In this document: one piece after another, positions 34,287 through 42,331 of the stretch | Numbering within the stretch: position 1 is the first letter of the stretch | How the letters are laid out: every line of letters begins with the position of its first letter | From: Bog-473 sp963840245 | Lineage (GTDB): Bacteria > Actinomycetota > Acidimicrobiia > Acidimicrobiales > RAAP-2 | DNA length: 64,000 nucleotides | Assembly (NCBI GenBank): GCA_963840245.1 | Contig: CAWIYI010000024.1 | Coordinates: 178,420-242,419, forward strand | Reading direction: 5' to 3' | Notes under the pieces: generated by a model | What the model was told of the DNA's origin: nothing | Databases searched by the model: none | Seen by the model: only the letters and a program-made list of their open reading frames with translations | Program-made: the position numbers and the translations under genes

Positions 34287-35005
34287 GACTTCAGTATCCA
34301 TTCACTCATGGTGACACTGCGCAAGGTGCTCAGGTCGACGAACGCGTTGATCTCCTCGATCATCTGGGTGACGTGCGCATTCATGCGTTCCGGATCGCCG
34401 TCCGCACAGTAGAACAGCATCGGATCGGTGACGTGCTCCAGGGAGGGCCAGGCCTCCTCCACGATCCCGGCGAGGGCGGGCGCGCCGTCGGTGATCGGCC
34501 GGAACACGGCATTGCGGACGTAGCGGGTGCGGGGCTGGATCGCCTCGGTGATGGGCGAGATCCGGGTGTGCCAACGCGTGATCCACTCGTCGAAGCTCTG
34601 GTCGGGGTGCCGTTGCAGGAGCGCCACCGTGAGCACGCCCGGCGATCGCTGCCCGTCTGGCCACGAGCGCGGCGCCGACCACTGGTTGCCCCCGTAGTCC
34701 CGGTAGAGGGACTCGACCACGGAGTAGCCGGCCACGCTGCCGGGGGCCGCCTCGAGCACTCCCTCGAAGGCCTCCCGCTGCTCGATGGTGTCCACCCACA
34801 GGGAAACGAGGGCGTGCAAGGGTGTCTCACCCTCGGGCGTGGGGACAGGGGCCGGGATGTCGCTCTCGGGGTCCCAGACGTCGATGGTCAGGCCCAGCGG
34901 TTCGAGGGCCAGAAGCTCGTCTCCCACTCGACCCAGCATGACCTCGGCCACCTCCGACCGGGTGCTGGTCTCATCGAGCCAGGCCAGGTACATCAGCTTC
35001 TCCAC
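34283..35005 (-). CDS. EthD-like dimeric alpha-beta barrel protein
   Basis: 240 residues, two ferredoxin-like halves: an N-terminal part (VEKLMYLAWLDETSTRSEVA) and a C-terminal half with LLQRHPDQSFDEWITRWH and YVRNAVFRPITDGAPALAGI, the EthD/YCII-type pattern. Role unknown; EthD proteins accompany P450 and degradation genes. GTG 35005 has GGGGAGGGG upstream. Overlaps the NTF2-like gene by four bases; 13 bp after an SDR, so they form one operon. Confidence 0.75.
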   Translation of the reverse strand: MEKLMYLAWLDETSTRSEVAEVMLGRVGDELLALEPLGLTIDVWDPESDIPAPVPTPEGETPLHALVSLWVDTIEQREAFEGVLEAAPGSVAGYSVVESLYRDYGGNQWSAPRSWPDGQRSPGVLTVALLQRHPDQSFDEWITRWHTRISPITEAIQPRTRYVRNAVFRPITDGAPALAGIVEEAWPSLEHVTDPMLFYCADGDPERMNAHVTQMIEEINAFVDLSTLRSVTMSEWILKS

Positions 35006-35018
35006 GCTGCCCCTCCCC

Positions 35019-35807
35019 TCACCAGGTGAGCCCGAGCGCCTCACGCATGGTCGCCTCGAACTCGGCGTCTCCGAGCGCCCGGCGCAGTTGCAGCACCGTG
35101 GCGGCGTCCTTTCCCACCTCGACCCGCAGCGGCGTCGCCGGGTCCTCGAGGGCGTCGGCCACGGCGGTGCCCACGAGCTCTGGCCCCGGCCGACCCTCCG
35201 GCCCGGTCAACGTGGCCACCGTCCCGCTCCACTGGGCGTGCAGGTCGGCGTAGACCGCCGGACCGGGGTGATCGTCGTCGTGCTTCATCCCCGGTGCGAT
35301 GTATCCCGGCTCAATGATCACGACCCGGATCCCGAAGTGCCCGAGTTCGAAGTGGAGCGACTCCGACAGGGCCTCGAGGGCGTGCTTCGAAGCGGCGTAC
35401 GCGCCCTCGAGAGGTGTCCCGATCTTCCCCTGCACGGAGCTGACGTTGACGAGCACACCGCTACCGCGCTGTCGCCAACCGGGCACCACCGCCTGCGCCA
35501 TGCGCAGGGGGCCCACGGTGTTCACATCGAGGACCCGGCTGAAGGAGTCGAGCGGGTAGGTCTCCAGCGGCCCGGTGCCGGGCACGCCCGCGTTGTTGAC
35601 CACCGCGTCGAGCTCGCCCGCCGCCGCGACGGCCGACCGCACCGATGCCGCGTCGCTGACGTCGAGTGCCAGGACCTGCGCCGCCGGCAACCCCTCGAGC
35701 AGCGCCGGTTTCCGGGCCGTGGCGACCACCTCGTGGCCCCGTCCGGCCAGCACCTCGACCGTGGCGCGACCGATCGCACGGGCGGCGCCCGTGACCAGCA
35801 CCCGCAC
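35019..35807 (-). CDS. SDR family oxidoreductase
   Basis: 262 residues. TGAARAIG Rossmann loop, VLALDVSD, VVNNAGVPG, LVNVSSVQG and YAASKHALEALSESLHFE with catalytic Tyr/Lys. IIEPGYIAPGMKHDDD is typical of the classical SDRs related to 3-oxoacyl or ketone reductases. GTG start three bases after the preceding SDR's stop, i.e. coupled translation. The C-terminus has an EVGKDAATVLQLRR tail. Substrate unknown. Confidence 0.88.
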   Translation of the reverse strand: MRVLVTGAARAIGRATVEVLAGRGHEVVATARKPALLEGLPAAQVLALDVSDAASVRSAVAAAGELDAVVNNAGVPGTGPLETYPLDSFSRVLDVNTVGPLRMAQAVVPGWRQRGSGVLVNVSSVQGKIGTPLEGAYAASKHALEALSESLHFELGHFGIRVVIIEPGYIAPGMKHDDDHPGPAVYADLHAQWSGTVATLTGPEGRPGPELVGTAVADALEDPATPLRVEVGKDAATVLQLRRALGDAEFEATMREALGLTW

Positions 35808-35810
35808 CGC

Positions 35811-36680
35811 TCAGACCGCCCCGGCAGGAGCGAGGCCGACCAGCTCCTCGCTCACCTGCCACAGCCGACGCGCCGCCTCGGGATCCTGCGCCCAGGGTCT
35901 CGGCCGCTTCGGCTTGCACTTGACGAAGTACTGACCGCTGATCCCCTCGACCTCGGGGGACGACGCCAGGTACACGGAGGTGCGGGCCCCCTTGGCCGGC
36001 GAGAGGAAGAAGGGACTCGCGATCTTGATCCCGAAGGCGAGAAACCCTCTGGTGTCCCCGTCGCCCCCGTACCCGGTGCGCACGGTTCCCGGATGGAGCG
36101 AGTTCGCCGTGACGGCGCTCCCTTCGAGGCGCCGGGCCAGCTCCAAAGTGAACAAGATGTTGGCCAGTTTCGACTGCCCGTACACCCGCATGCCCCGATA
36201 CCGCTTCTCGGACTGGAGATCGTCGAACCGCATCCCGTGGCGGGCCGCGCTGTGGGCTGACGACGCCACGTTGACGATGCGCGACGGTGCCGACCCTTTC
36301 ATCCGGTCCAACAGCAGGTTGGTCAGGAGGAAGGGACCCAGATGGTTCGTGGCCAGCGTCGCCTCGTAGCCGTCCACCGTCTCGGCCCGCTCGCTGAGCA
36401 CCACGCCCGCGTTGTTCACCAGCACGTCGAGTCGGGGTGCCAGTTCGAGGATCTCTGCCGCGCCCTGCCGGACGGACGCCAGATCGGCCAGGTCGAAGAC
36501 GACGAGCTGGACCTGCGCATCACCACCGATGCGTTGTGTGATCGCCGAGACCGCCCCACGCCCCTTGTCGGCGTGGCGCGCCGTCACCAGCACGCGGGCG
36601 CCCATCGACGCCAGGTCGGCGGCCGTCTCGAACCCGATCCCGGAGTTGCCACCGGTGACGACGACCGTCTTCCCCTTCAT
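35811..36680 (-). CDS. SDR family oxidoreductase, retinol dehydrogenase-like
   Basis: 289 residues. VVVTGGNSGIGFETAADLAS (NADP-type loop), ARVLVTARHADKG, FDLADLASVRQGA, VLVNNAGVVL, IVNVASSAHSAAR and YGQSKLANILFTLELAR (Tyr-x3-Lys), then NSLHPGTVRTG and GQYFVKCKPKRP. This is the retinol dehydrogenase/WW-domain oxidoreductase branch, common in actinobacterial lipid or steroid catabolism. ATG 36680 begins right before the Rossmann strand; upstream codons to 36734 lack similarity. Confidence 0.9.
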   Translation of the reverse strand: MKGKTVVVTGGNSGIGFETAADLASMGARVLVTARHADKGRGAVSAITQRIGGDAQVQLVVFDLADLASVRQGAAEILELAPRLDVLVNNAGVVLSERAETVDGYEATLATNHLGPFLLTNLLLDRMKGSAPSRIVNVASSAHSAARHGMRFDDLQSEKRYRGMRVYGQSKLANILFTLELARRLEGSAVTANSLHPGTVRTGYGGDGDTRGFLAFGIKIASPFFLSPAKGARTSVYLASSPEVEGISGQYFVKCKPKRPRPWAQDPEAARRLWQVSEELVGLAPAGAV

Positions 36681-36755
36681 GTCCGGCAACGCGGCGCAGC
36701 CTCCTCGTGACGAGCAGGCGCCAGCATTCCACAACGGCGGGCTGCGCCCCCGCGC

Positions 36756-38312
36756 TCAGCGCCAGGTGTCGCGGGCCTCGACCAGCCCGCGCTCGGAGTC
36801 GAGGAAGCTGCCGCTCAGGGTCCGCTCCGCTGTGCGCATCTGCCACTGGAGCAGCTCCCGGGTGGCCGCCCAGGCGACGTCGCCCACTCCCGCGCTCTCC
36901 TCGGCCAGCAGGTTGTGGGTCTGCTCGGGATCGCTGGAAAGGTCGAAGAGCAAGGGGGGCAGCAACGCGGCGTCGGCCGCGAACTGGACGTACTTGTGCC
37001 GTGGGCCTCGTGAGACCGCCAAGGCACAGTGGCTCATCGGGATACCGAAGGCCCTCTCGGCCAGCAGGTTCACCGGGTCTGAGAAGCTCCATTCGAAGTG
37101 GGCGGTGTCGCGCCAGTGCTGCGGGGGCGCCTCGCCGCGCAGGAATGGTCCGAGCGACCAGCCGTCGGCCTGCAGGGGCACCTCGAGGCCCAGGAAGTCG
37201 CAGATCGTCGGTAGCACGTCGACCGATTCGGTCACCGCCTCGACGATCGTCCCCCGTGCCCCGTCCGCCTCCGCACGCGGGTCCACCACGATCAGCGGGA
37301 CGTGGTAGCTCTCGTCCCAGAAACCGAGCTTCTCGAGCAGCCAGTGGTCTCCCCCCATCTCACCATGGTCACTGGTGAGGACGACGAGGGTGGACTCGGC
37401 CAACCCGCTGCGCACGAGGTAGTCGAACAGCGGGGCCAACCCGTCGTCCACCTCGCGCTGTGCCCCGTAGTAGGTCGCGCGCACCTGCCGGCGCTCCCGT
37501 TCGTCTCGGGACGCGCCCACCTCGGGGATCTCCATGGCCACCGCACCGAGTGGGTGGATCGCCGCCTCCTCCCGGCGGGTGGCACACCCGACGAACCGTC
37601 CGACCGCCTCGGCCGAATAGCGGTCGTGGTACCCGATCGGGTTCCGGCGCGGGGGATGAGGTCGGATGAAGGAGGCGTGGACGAAGAACGGCGTGGCCGC
37701 GTTGTGCTCCAGCCACTCGATCACGGACTGGCGCACGAAGCTCGTCTGCGACAGTTCCACGGGAAAGCGCGCGGGCGCCCAGGTCGAACCGTGGGCGTCC
37801 GCCCCCGGAAACCCCTCCATGGGCTCGTAGAGCTCGTGCGGGTTGGCGGGGACATCGAACCCCTGTTCGGCCAGCCAACGCCCCCACGCCGGGCTCCCCT
37901 TCTCCCACGGGTCCTCGATCAGGGCGCGGAATCCGGGCAGGACGCCTTCGTAGCTGAACAACCTCGGGTCGCCGGGCGGCACGGTGCGGGGATCGACCGA
38001 CGAGTCCGTGTACCCGAAGAGGACCGGGTCGTAGCCCGCCTCACGGGCCAGGAGCGCCACGTTGGTGAAGCGGGCATCCAATGGGGTGCCGTTGAGAACG
38101 GAGCGATTGCGGTGCTGGTACGTGCCCGTGTAGAGGCAGGCCCGCGAGGGCCCGCACGGCGCTGCGTTGGCCCAGTGGTTTGCGAACAGCACGCCGCGAC
38201 CGGCCAACGCGTCCAGAGTCGGCGTCTCGAGTTCCGGATGACCGAGTGCCGACAGGCAGTCGCCGCGCCACTGGTCGAGCGTGATGAAGAGGACGTTGCG
38301 GGACCCCGGCAT
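36756..38312 (-). CDS. Type I sulfatase (formylglycine-dependent)
   Basis: 518-residue alkaline-phosphatase-fold hydrolase. NVLFITLDQWRGDCLSALGH (metal ligands Asp-Asp region), CGPSRACLYTG giving C-x-P-S-R, the site where Cys becomes formylglycine, VLTSDHGEMGGDH (second metal site) and FWDESYHVPLIV. No signal peptide, so probably cytosolic. Choline-sulfatase or phosphonate monoester hydrolase-like; substrate open. ATG 38312 is used because homology starts there. No formylglycine-generating enzyme gene is seen in the window. Confidence 0.9.
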   Translation of the reverse strand: MPGSRNVLFITLDQWRGDCLSALGHPELETPTLDALAGRGVLFANHWANAAPCGPSRACLYTGTYQHRNRSVLNGTPLDARFTNVALLAREAGYDPVLFGYTDSSVDPRTVPPGDPRLFSYEGVLPGFRALIEDPWEKGSPAWGRWLAEQGFDVPANPHELYEPMEGFPGADAHGSTWAPARFPVELSQTSFVRQSVIEWLEHNAATPFFVHASFIRPHPPRRNPIGYHDRYSAEAVGRFVGCATRREEAAIHPLGAVAMEIPEVGASRDERERRQVRATYYGAQREVDDGLAPLFDYLVRSGLAESTLVVLTSDHGEMGGDHWLLEKLGFWDESYHVPLIVVDPRAEADGARGTIVEAVTESVDVLPTICDFLGLEVPLQADGWSLGPFLRGEAPPQHWRDTAHFEWSFSDPVNLLAERAFGIPMSHCALAVSRGPRHKYVQFAADAALLPPLLFDLSSDPEQTHNLLAEESAGVGDVAWAATRELLQWQMRTAERTLSGSFLDSERGLVEARDTWR

Positions 38313-38390
38313 ACCGCCACTCTTGCCGATCGCGGCCGTCCCGAACCCGAGCGGCCGGCCGGACGACGCGGCGACCGGCAACGACCTGGC

Positions 38391-38640
38391 TCAAGAGGTG
38401 CGGATCGTCGCTCCTCCGAGCTTCCTTCCGAGGTCGATCAACCAGGCTCCGAGACGCGGCGCCACCACCCGGTGCACGGTTCGGCCACCGGTCACCGGGA
38501 GGCCGGTAGCCGAACCCTGCGTCGCCCGGGCTTCACTCGCCACGATCGTCGCGCCGAATCGCGTGCCTCGGTGCCGCCGAGGCCATCAGATCCCGTCGGT
38601 GGGCTTCAGCCTGCGACTGCACTGCCTTCGTCTGGATCAT
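38391..38640 (-). pseudogene. Candidate small protein upstream of sulfatase, frame change inside
   Basis: Two fragments that could be one ~80-residue protein. From ATG 38640: MIQTKAVQSQAEAHRRDLMA and APRHAIRRDD. After a one-base shift near 38560 the reading continues to VHRVVAPRLGAWLIDLGRKL and GGATIRTS with a stop at 38391. The pattern, a charged Q/E/R N-terminal helix, a linker and a basic amphipathic C-terminal helix, recalls short actinobacterial proteins of unknown role. Evidence is pattern only; the rest of this ~430-bp gap holds just the ArsR promoter. Confidence 0.3.
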
Positions 38641-38711
38641 CAGCTCACCTCGTCTCCCCGGTTCGTTCGCTCCTCGCAACTCCCACCCGATCCCTGCACG
38701 ATACAGCATGT

Positions 38712-38740
38712 TTGACAAGAATTCAAGAATATCCTAATAT
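38712..38740 (+). promoter_or_regulatory. Near-consensus sigma70-type promoter, leaderless ArsR gene
   Basis: TTGACA (38712-38717), exactly 17 bp, TAATAT (38735-38740), then six bases to ATG 38747. No SD fits, so the message should start at or beside the AUG. The AT-rich spacer includes CAAGAAT twice (38716-38722, 38724-38730) around GAATTC, a possible operator. Confidence 0.8.
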
Positions 38741-38746
38741 AGCTGT

Positions 38747-39844
38747 ATGCCTATGTTCATGGACGAAGAAGTACGGCCGGCCAAGAAGTCGGTGACCGCC
38801 TCGCCATCGTTGGCCAGTGACCTGTCCTGGCTCCTCTTCGTGGCGGCGCGACCGGACATGCAGGTCCGGTATCCGAAGCTGGCCGAGATGTACAAAGGGC
38901 GAGAGGACCTCGCCGCCCGGGTCCGCAACTTCTGGGACGACTGGTCGGAAGCGGTCTGCTTCGCCGAGATGCAGGTGCTGGCCCACCACGGGGGGGCACT
39001 GGGTGAGACCGACCCCGAGGCCCTGTGGAGGGCGATCGAGTCCGGAGTGGCGACGGTGCCGCTGGACCTGGAGATGCCCTCGGAGAGCGCCCAGGAGCGC
39101 GCGGTGTACCTCGAGCGCTTCCGCCTGCTCCGTTCGTCGCCGGACCTGCTGCGGTCGTACCTGGAACTCCTCCAGGAGGTCTGGGGGCCGATCAACGACA
39201 TGTGGCAACAGGCGCTGCCGGTCATCGAGGAGGCCGGGCGCCTCGTGGTGGCGCAGTACGAACGCGGACAGTCACTGGAGACATTGATAACGGCCGGGTG
39301 TGACATTCTCGAAGAGCGGATGCCGGAGGTGGTGACCTCCATCGAAGCCGGGAAGCCACTGCTGTTCGTCCCCTGCCTGTTCTTCGGCACGAACATGTAC
39401 CTGGAATTCTCGAACCTGATCGTCATCGGCACGGGGGTGGGTCAGGGCGACGTCGTGGCGCGGGCACGGACCGAGTCGGTGGCCCGCCGGCTCAAGGCGG
39501 TCGCCGATCCCACCCGCCTCGCCCTCCTGCACTCGCTGGCGACGGCGCCGAGCACCGTCGGCGAGTTGGCCCTGCTCTTCCGGTTGGCCCAACCCACCGT
39601 GAGCATGCACGTGAAGGTGTTGCGAGAGAGCGGGTTGGTGCGCTCGGAGCGCGAGGGGGGGCGGATGAGGCTGAGTGCCGACGCCGCGGCCGTCGAGGAG
39701 TTGCTCGGCGAGCTCTCTCGGGTCGTGCTGCAGGGTGCCGGAGCGGCGGCCGATCAACCAGTCGGCGCCAACACGACCGGCAGCGACCGGATCCCGGCGA
39801 CGGTCGTCGACAGCACCCGAACGGCCGGCCCGGTGACCGCGTAG
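38747..39844 (+). CDS. ArsR-type winged-helix regulator with large N-terminal domain
   Basis: 365 residues. The N-terminal ~230 residues form an alpha-helical domain of the type found before ArsR domains in Actinobacteria (DUF5937-like; tentative). The C-terminal winged helix is clear: RLKAVADPTRLALLHSLATA, TVGELALLFRLAQPTVSMHV and KVLRESGLVRSEREGG. Leaderless start under a strong promoter. The last ~30 residues (from ADQPVGANT) overlap the 3' end of the P450 on the other strand and look uncoded by selection. Probably controls the P450 or nearby catabolic genes. Confidence 0.85.
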   Translation: MPMFMDEEVRPAKKSVTASPSLASDLSWLLFVAARPDMQVRYPKLAEMYKGREDLAARVRNFWDDWSEAVCFAEMQVLAHHGGALGETDPEALWRAIESGVATVPLDLEMPSESAQERAVYLERFRLLRSSPDLLRSYLELLQEVWGPINDMWQQALPVIEEAGRLVVAQYERGQSLETLITAGCDILEERMPEVVTSIEAGKPLLFVPCLFFGTNMYLEFSNLIVIGTGVGQGDVVARARTESVARRLKAVADPTRLALLHSLATAPSTVGELALLFRLAQPTVSMHVKVLRESGLVRSEREGGRMRLSADAAAVEELLGELSRVVLQGAGAAADQPVGANTTGSDRIPATVVDSTRTAGPVTA

Positions 39845-40989
39845 CCGGGGAATCGTCCGAGCAACTCCTCCACGAAGATCCTGGCCTCCAGGCGGGCCAG
39901 GCTGGCCCCGAGGCACACGTGCTCGCCGAAGCCGAAGGCGAGGTGCACGGGATTGACGGGACGCCGCACGTCGAACTGCGCCGCGTCCTCCCCGAAGATC
40001 CGCTCGTCGCGGTTGGCCGAGGCGTAGAGCATGCAGAGGTAGTCGCCCTCTTTGACGGGGGTCCCCTCGACCTCAGTGTCCTCGGTGGCGGTACGGCAGA
40101 AGGCTTGGACCGGGGTGACCCAGCGCAGGCACTCCTCCACTCCCCCGGGCACCAACGACACGTCGGCAGCGAGCGCGCGGCGCTGGTCCGGATGCTCGTC
40201 GAGAACGAGCGCCGTACCCGACAGCAGCGTGCGGGTGGTCTCGTTCCCGGCCACCAACAAGGTGAGGAGGAACATGAACAGCTCCTCCGGGCTCAACGGA
40301 CATCCCCCGACCTCACTGCCGACGAGCAGCGAGACGAGATCCTCCCCCGGTCGTTCTCGCTTGGAGCGGATGTGCCCGACGATGAATGCGGAGAGCGCGC
40401 CGAGCGCCGCCATGGTCTCCTCCGGCGGCAGGTCCGGGGACTCGATCGCGGCATCGGACCAGCCACGGAAGTCATCCCGATCCGACTCGCCGATCCCCAG
40501 GAGCTCTGCGATGACGATCAAGGGGAACGGGGCGGCGAGCTCGGCGACGAAATCGATCTCCTCCCGGGCGTCGACGGCGTCGAGCAGCGTCGAGGCGCTG
40601 TGGCGAATCGACCCGGCCAGACTCGACAAGGCGCGGGGCGTGAACCGGCGGTTGACCAGTCCACGGAAGGCGGCGTGTTCGGGAGGATCCATGTGGAGGA
40701 TCGAGCGGGACGGCATGGATGCGCCGCCCGAGCGCATCGGATCGTTGACCAATGCGCCGCGCCCCGAGCAGAAGTGTCCGGGGTCGCGACTCAGGTTCCG
40801 TATGTCCTCGTAACGACTGATCGCCCAGAACCCCGGGCCGCACTCGTGGACGGGGTCCTCGGCGCGAAGCTTCGCCAGCACGTCGTGGTAGTCAGCCCTG
40901 ACGAAGAAGGTGGCGTCCCGCGGGTCGATCCCGGTCCCCAGGGTGATCGGACCACGCGGATCGGTCTGTTCCCGCTGGTCCTCGGACAC
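39754..40989 (-). CDS. Cytochrome P450
   Basis: 411 residues. I-helix LLVAGNETTRTLLSG (A/G-x-x-T), ExxR in EECLRWVTP, and haem loop FGFGEHVCLGASLARLEA with the thiolate Cys. Bacterial class I type needing ferredoxin and reductase, none of which is adjacent. GTG start at 40989, leaderless with TACGCT six bases upstream; a perfect dyad covers the start codon. Its C-terminus (STTVAGIRSLPVVLAP) is normal for the family and overlaps the ArsR 3' end by 91 bp. Substrate unknown; CYP125/142-like acyl-steroid use is only a guess. Confidence 0.93.
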   Translation of the reverse strand: MSEDQREQTDPRGPITLGTGIDPRDATFFVRADYHDVLAKLRAEDPVHECGPGFWAISRYEDIRNLSRDPGHFCSGRGALVNDPMRSGGASMPSRSILHMDPPEHAAFRGLVNRRFTPRALSSLAGSIRHSASTLLDAVDAREEIDFVAELAAPFPLIVIAELLGIGESDRDDFRGWSDAAIESPDLPPEETMAALGALSAFIVGHIRSKRERPGEDLVSLLVGSEVGGCPLSPEELFMFLLTLLVAGNETTRTLLSGTALVLDEHPDQRRALAADVSLVPGGVEECLRWVTPVQAFCRTATEDTEVEGTPVKEGDYLCMLYASANRDERIFGEDAAQFDVRRPVNPVHLAFGFGEHVCLGASLARLEARIFVEELLGRFPGYAVTGPAVRVLSTTVAGIRSLPVVLAPTG

Positions 40990-41005
40990 CGTCCGAGCGT
41001 ACTGT
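40981..41005. promoter_or_regulatory. Operator-like dyad and overlapping divergent -10 boxes
   Basis: CTCGGAC-acc-GTCCGAG (40981-40997) is a perfect 7-bp inverted repeat over the P450 start codon. The minus -10 TACGCT (41001-40996) is six bases before that codon. The plus -10 TACTGT (41000-41005) is seven bases before GTG 41013. The boxes share bases 41000-41001. A protein on the dyad could block both directions. Confidence 0.6.
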
Positions 41006-41012
41006 CAGCCCG

Positions 41013-41081
41013 GTGCGCACAGAGTACGACCGCGTCGGCCCGGAGGCCTTCCCCGAGGACAAGGCGCTCGACGGCTCGTGA
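41013..41081 (+). CDS. Candidate 22-residue leader cistron
   Basis: GTG 41013 opens a 22-codon frame, peptide VRTEYDRVGPEAFPEDKALD plus GS, ending at TGA 41079-41081. That stop overlaps the next gene's GTG (GTGA, 41078). A -10 box (TACTGT) is seven bases upstream, so the frame would be the first, leaderless cistron and couple translation to the downstream protein. The peptide has no known homologue in my knowledge. Could be a fortuitous frame. Confidence 0.4.
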   Translation: MRTEYDRVGPEAFPEDKALDGS

Positions 41082-42253
41082 GCCCGCCGCCCGAGCCAGG
41101 CGCGACGGCGGCCCGGGGAGCCTCGCCCTACCCCGCCTCCGACGAGCACGCCCCCCTCGCCGGGATCGACGAGTTCCTCGTCCACAACGCGCCCTATCCC
41201 GTGCGCGTCATGTGGACGCCCGACGCCCAGGCGTACGAACGCGTGTGGTTCACCTGCCAGGACAAGGTGGGCGACCTGCTGGTCGTGATCGGCCTCGCCT
41301 TCTACCCGAACCTCGGTACGGCGGAGGCCTACGCCATCGTCAACGTGCGCGGGCGCCACACCACCGTGCGGGCCCACAAGAAGTGCCCGACGGACCGGAT
41401 GGACATGACGCTCGGACCATTCCGATTCGAGGTCGTCGAGCCCTTCCGGCAGTGGCGCCTGGCGTTGGATCCGACCGAGCACGGGATCGCGCTCGACATC
41501 ACCTGGCTCGATACCAAGCGCCCCGTCTTCCGCCAATTGGGCGCCGGGATCATCGTGGGTGGCCGCGCCGTCAGCCCGGTCGCCGGCTACGACGGCTTCG
41601 GCCGCCAGGAGGGCTGGGTCGAGGCCCACGGCGAGCGCTTCGAGCTCACACCGGCCACCCACCTCGGCACGCGCGACCACCACTGGGGCACCCGTGACGG
41701 CGTCGGCGGGCCCGGCCGTTACATGGGGATGCAGCACCCGCACAGCGGCGAATGGGTCGAGTTCGAGGACTTCGGCATCTGGGGCGACCATGTGCTCTAC
41801 AACCTCGGGGACGCGCGCAGGCGCAGCGCGACCTTGTCGAGGCGCGTGCACCGCATGCGCTTCGAGCCCGACACCAACCTCCTGCAGAGCGGTGAGGTCG
41901 ACCTGGTCTTCTCCGACGGGACCATCAAGACCATGGCATTCGAGCGGCTCGGGAACCAGATCGCCTTCCTGCGCTGCGGCATGTACGGCGGCCCGAACGG
42001 TGGCACGCCCGACGGCGACCTCTGGCACGGCATGCCGGTGGCCTCGGGCGATCAGGTCGTCGTGCACGGCGAGACATTCGACGTGAACGACCCGGACGTG
42101 CGCACCCGACTGGCCGGGCAGGACCAGCACCACTGTCGCGTCACGTGCGACGGCGAGGTCACCTATGGCCTCGTCGAGCCCTACGACACCCTCTGCTACG
42201 AGGTCGCCAAGGCGGGCGTCATGGGCTTCTCGCTTCTCGATCCGGCGCCCTGA
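41078..42253 (+). CDS. Conserved hypothetical, lipocalin-like/AttH-CrtC-like (DUF7064-type) protein
   Basis: 391 residues, soluble, many beta strands: DEFLVHNAPYPVRVMWTPDA, YERVWFTCQDKVGDLLVVIG, PFRQWRLALDPTEHGIALDI, GTRDHHWGTRDGVGGPGRYM, and FERLGNQIAFLRCGMYGGPN. This layout (two beta-barrel halves with a conserved DHHWG..R) resembles hydroxyneurosporene-synthase/AttH-like proteins that in Actinobacteria sit with P450 and phosphotransferase genes. Function unknown. GTG start set by overlap with the upstream short frame. Confidence 0.7.
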   Translation: MSPPPEPGATAARGASPYPASDEHAPLAGIDEFLVHNAPYPVRVMWTPDAQAYERVWFTCQDKVGDLLVVIGLAFYPNLGTAEAYAIVNVRGRHTTVRAHKKCPTDRMDMTLGPFRFEVVEPFRQWRLALDPTEHGIALDITWLDTKRPVFRQLGAGIIVGGRAVSPVAGYDGFGRQEGWVEAHGERFELTPATHLGTRDHHWGTRDGVGGPGRYMGMQHPHSGEWVEFEDFGIWGDHVLYNLGDARRRSATLSRRVHRMRFEPDTNLLQSGEVDLVFSDGTIKTMAFERLGNQIAFLRCGMYGGPNGGTPDGDLWHGMPVASGDQVVVHGETFDVNDPDVRTRLAGQDQHHCRVTCDGEVTYGLVEPYDTLCYEVAKAGVMGFSLLDPAP

Positions 42254-42331
42254 GCCACCTCCCGCGCCGCGGACGTCCGACCGGGACGGGCCGCCGCGCC
42301 GGGACCACCGGGCCCGGACCGGCGGGACGCA

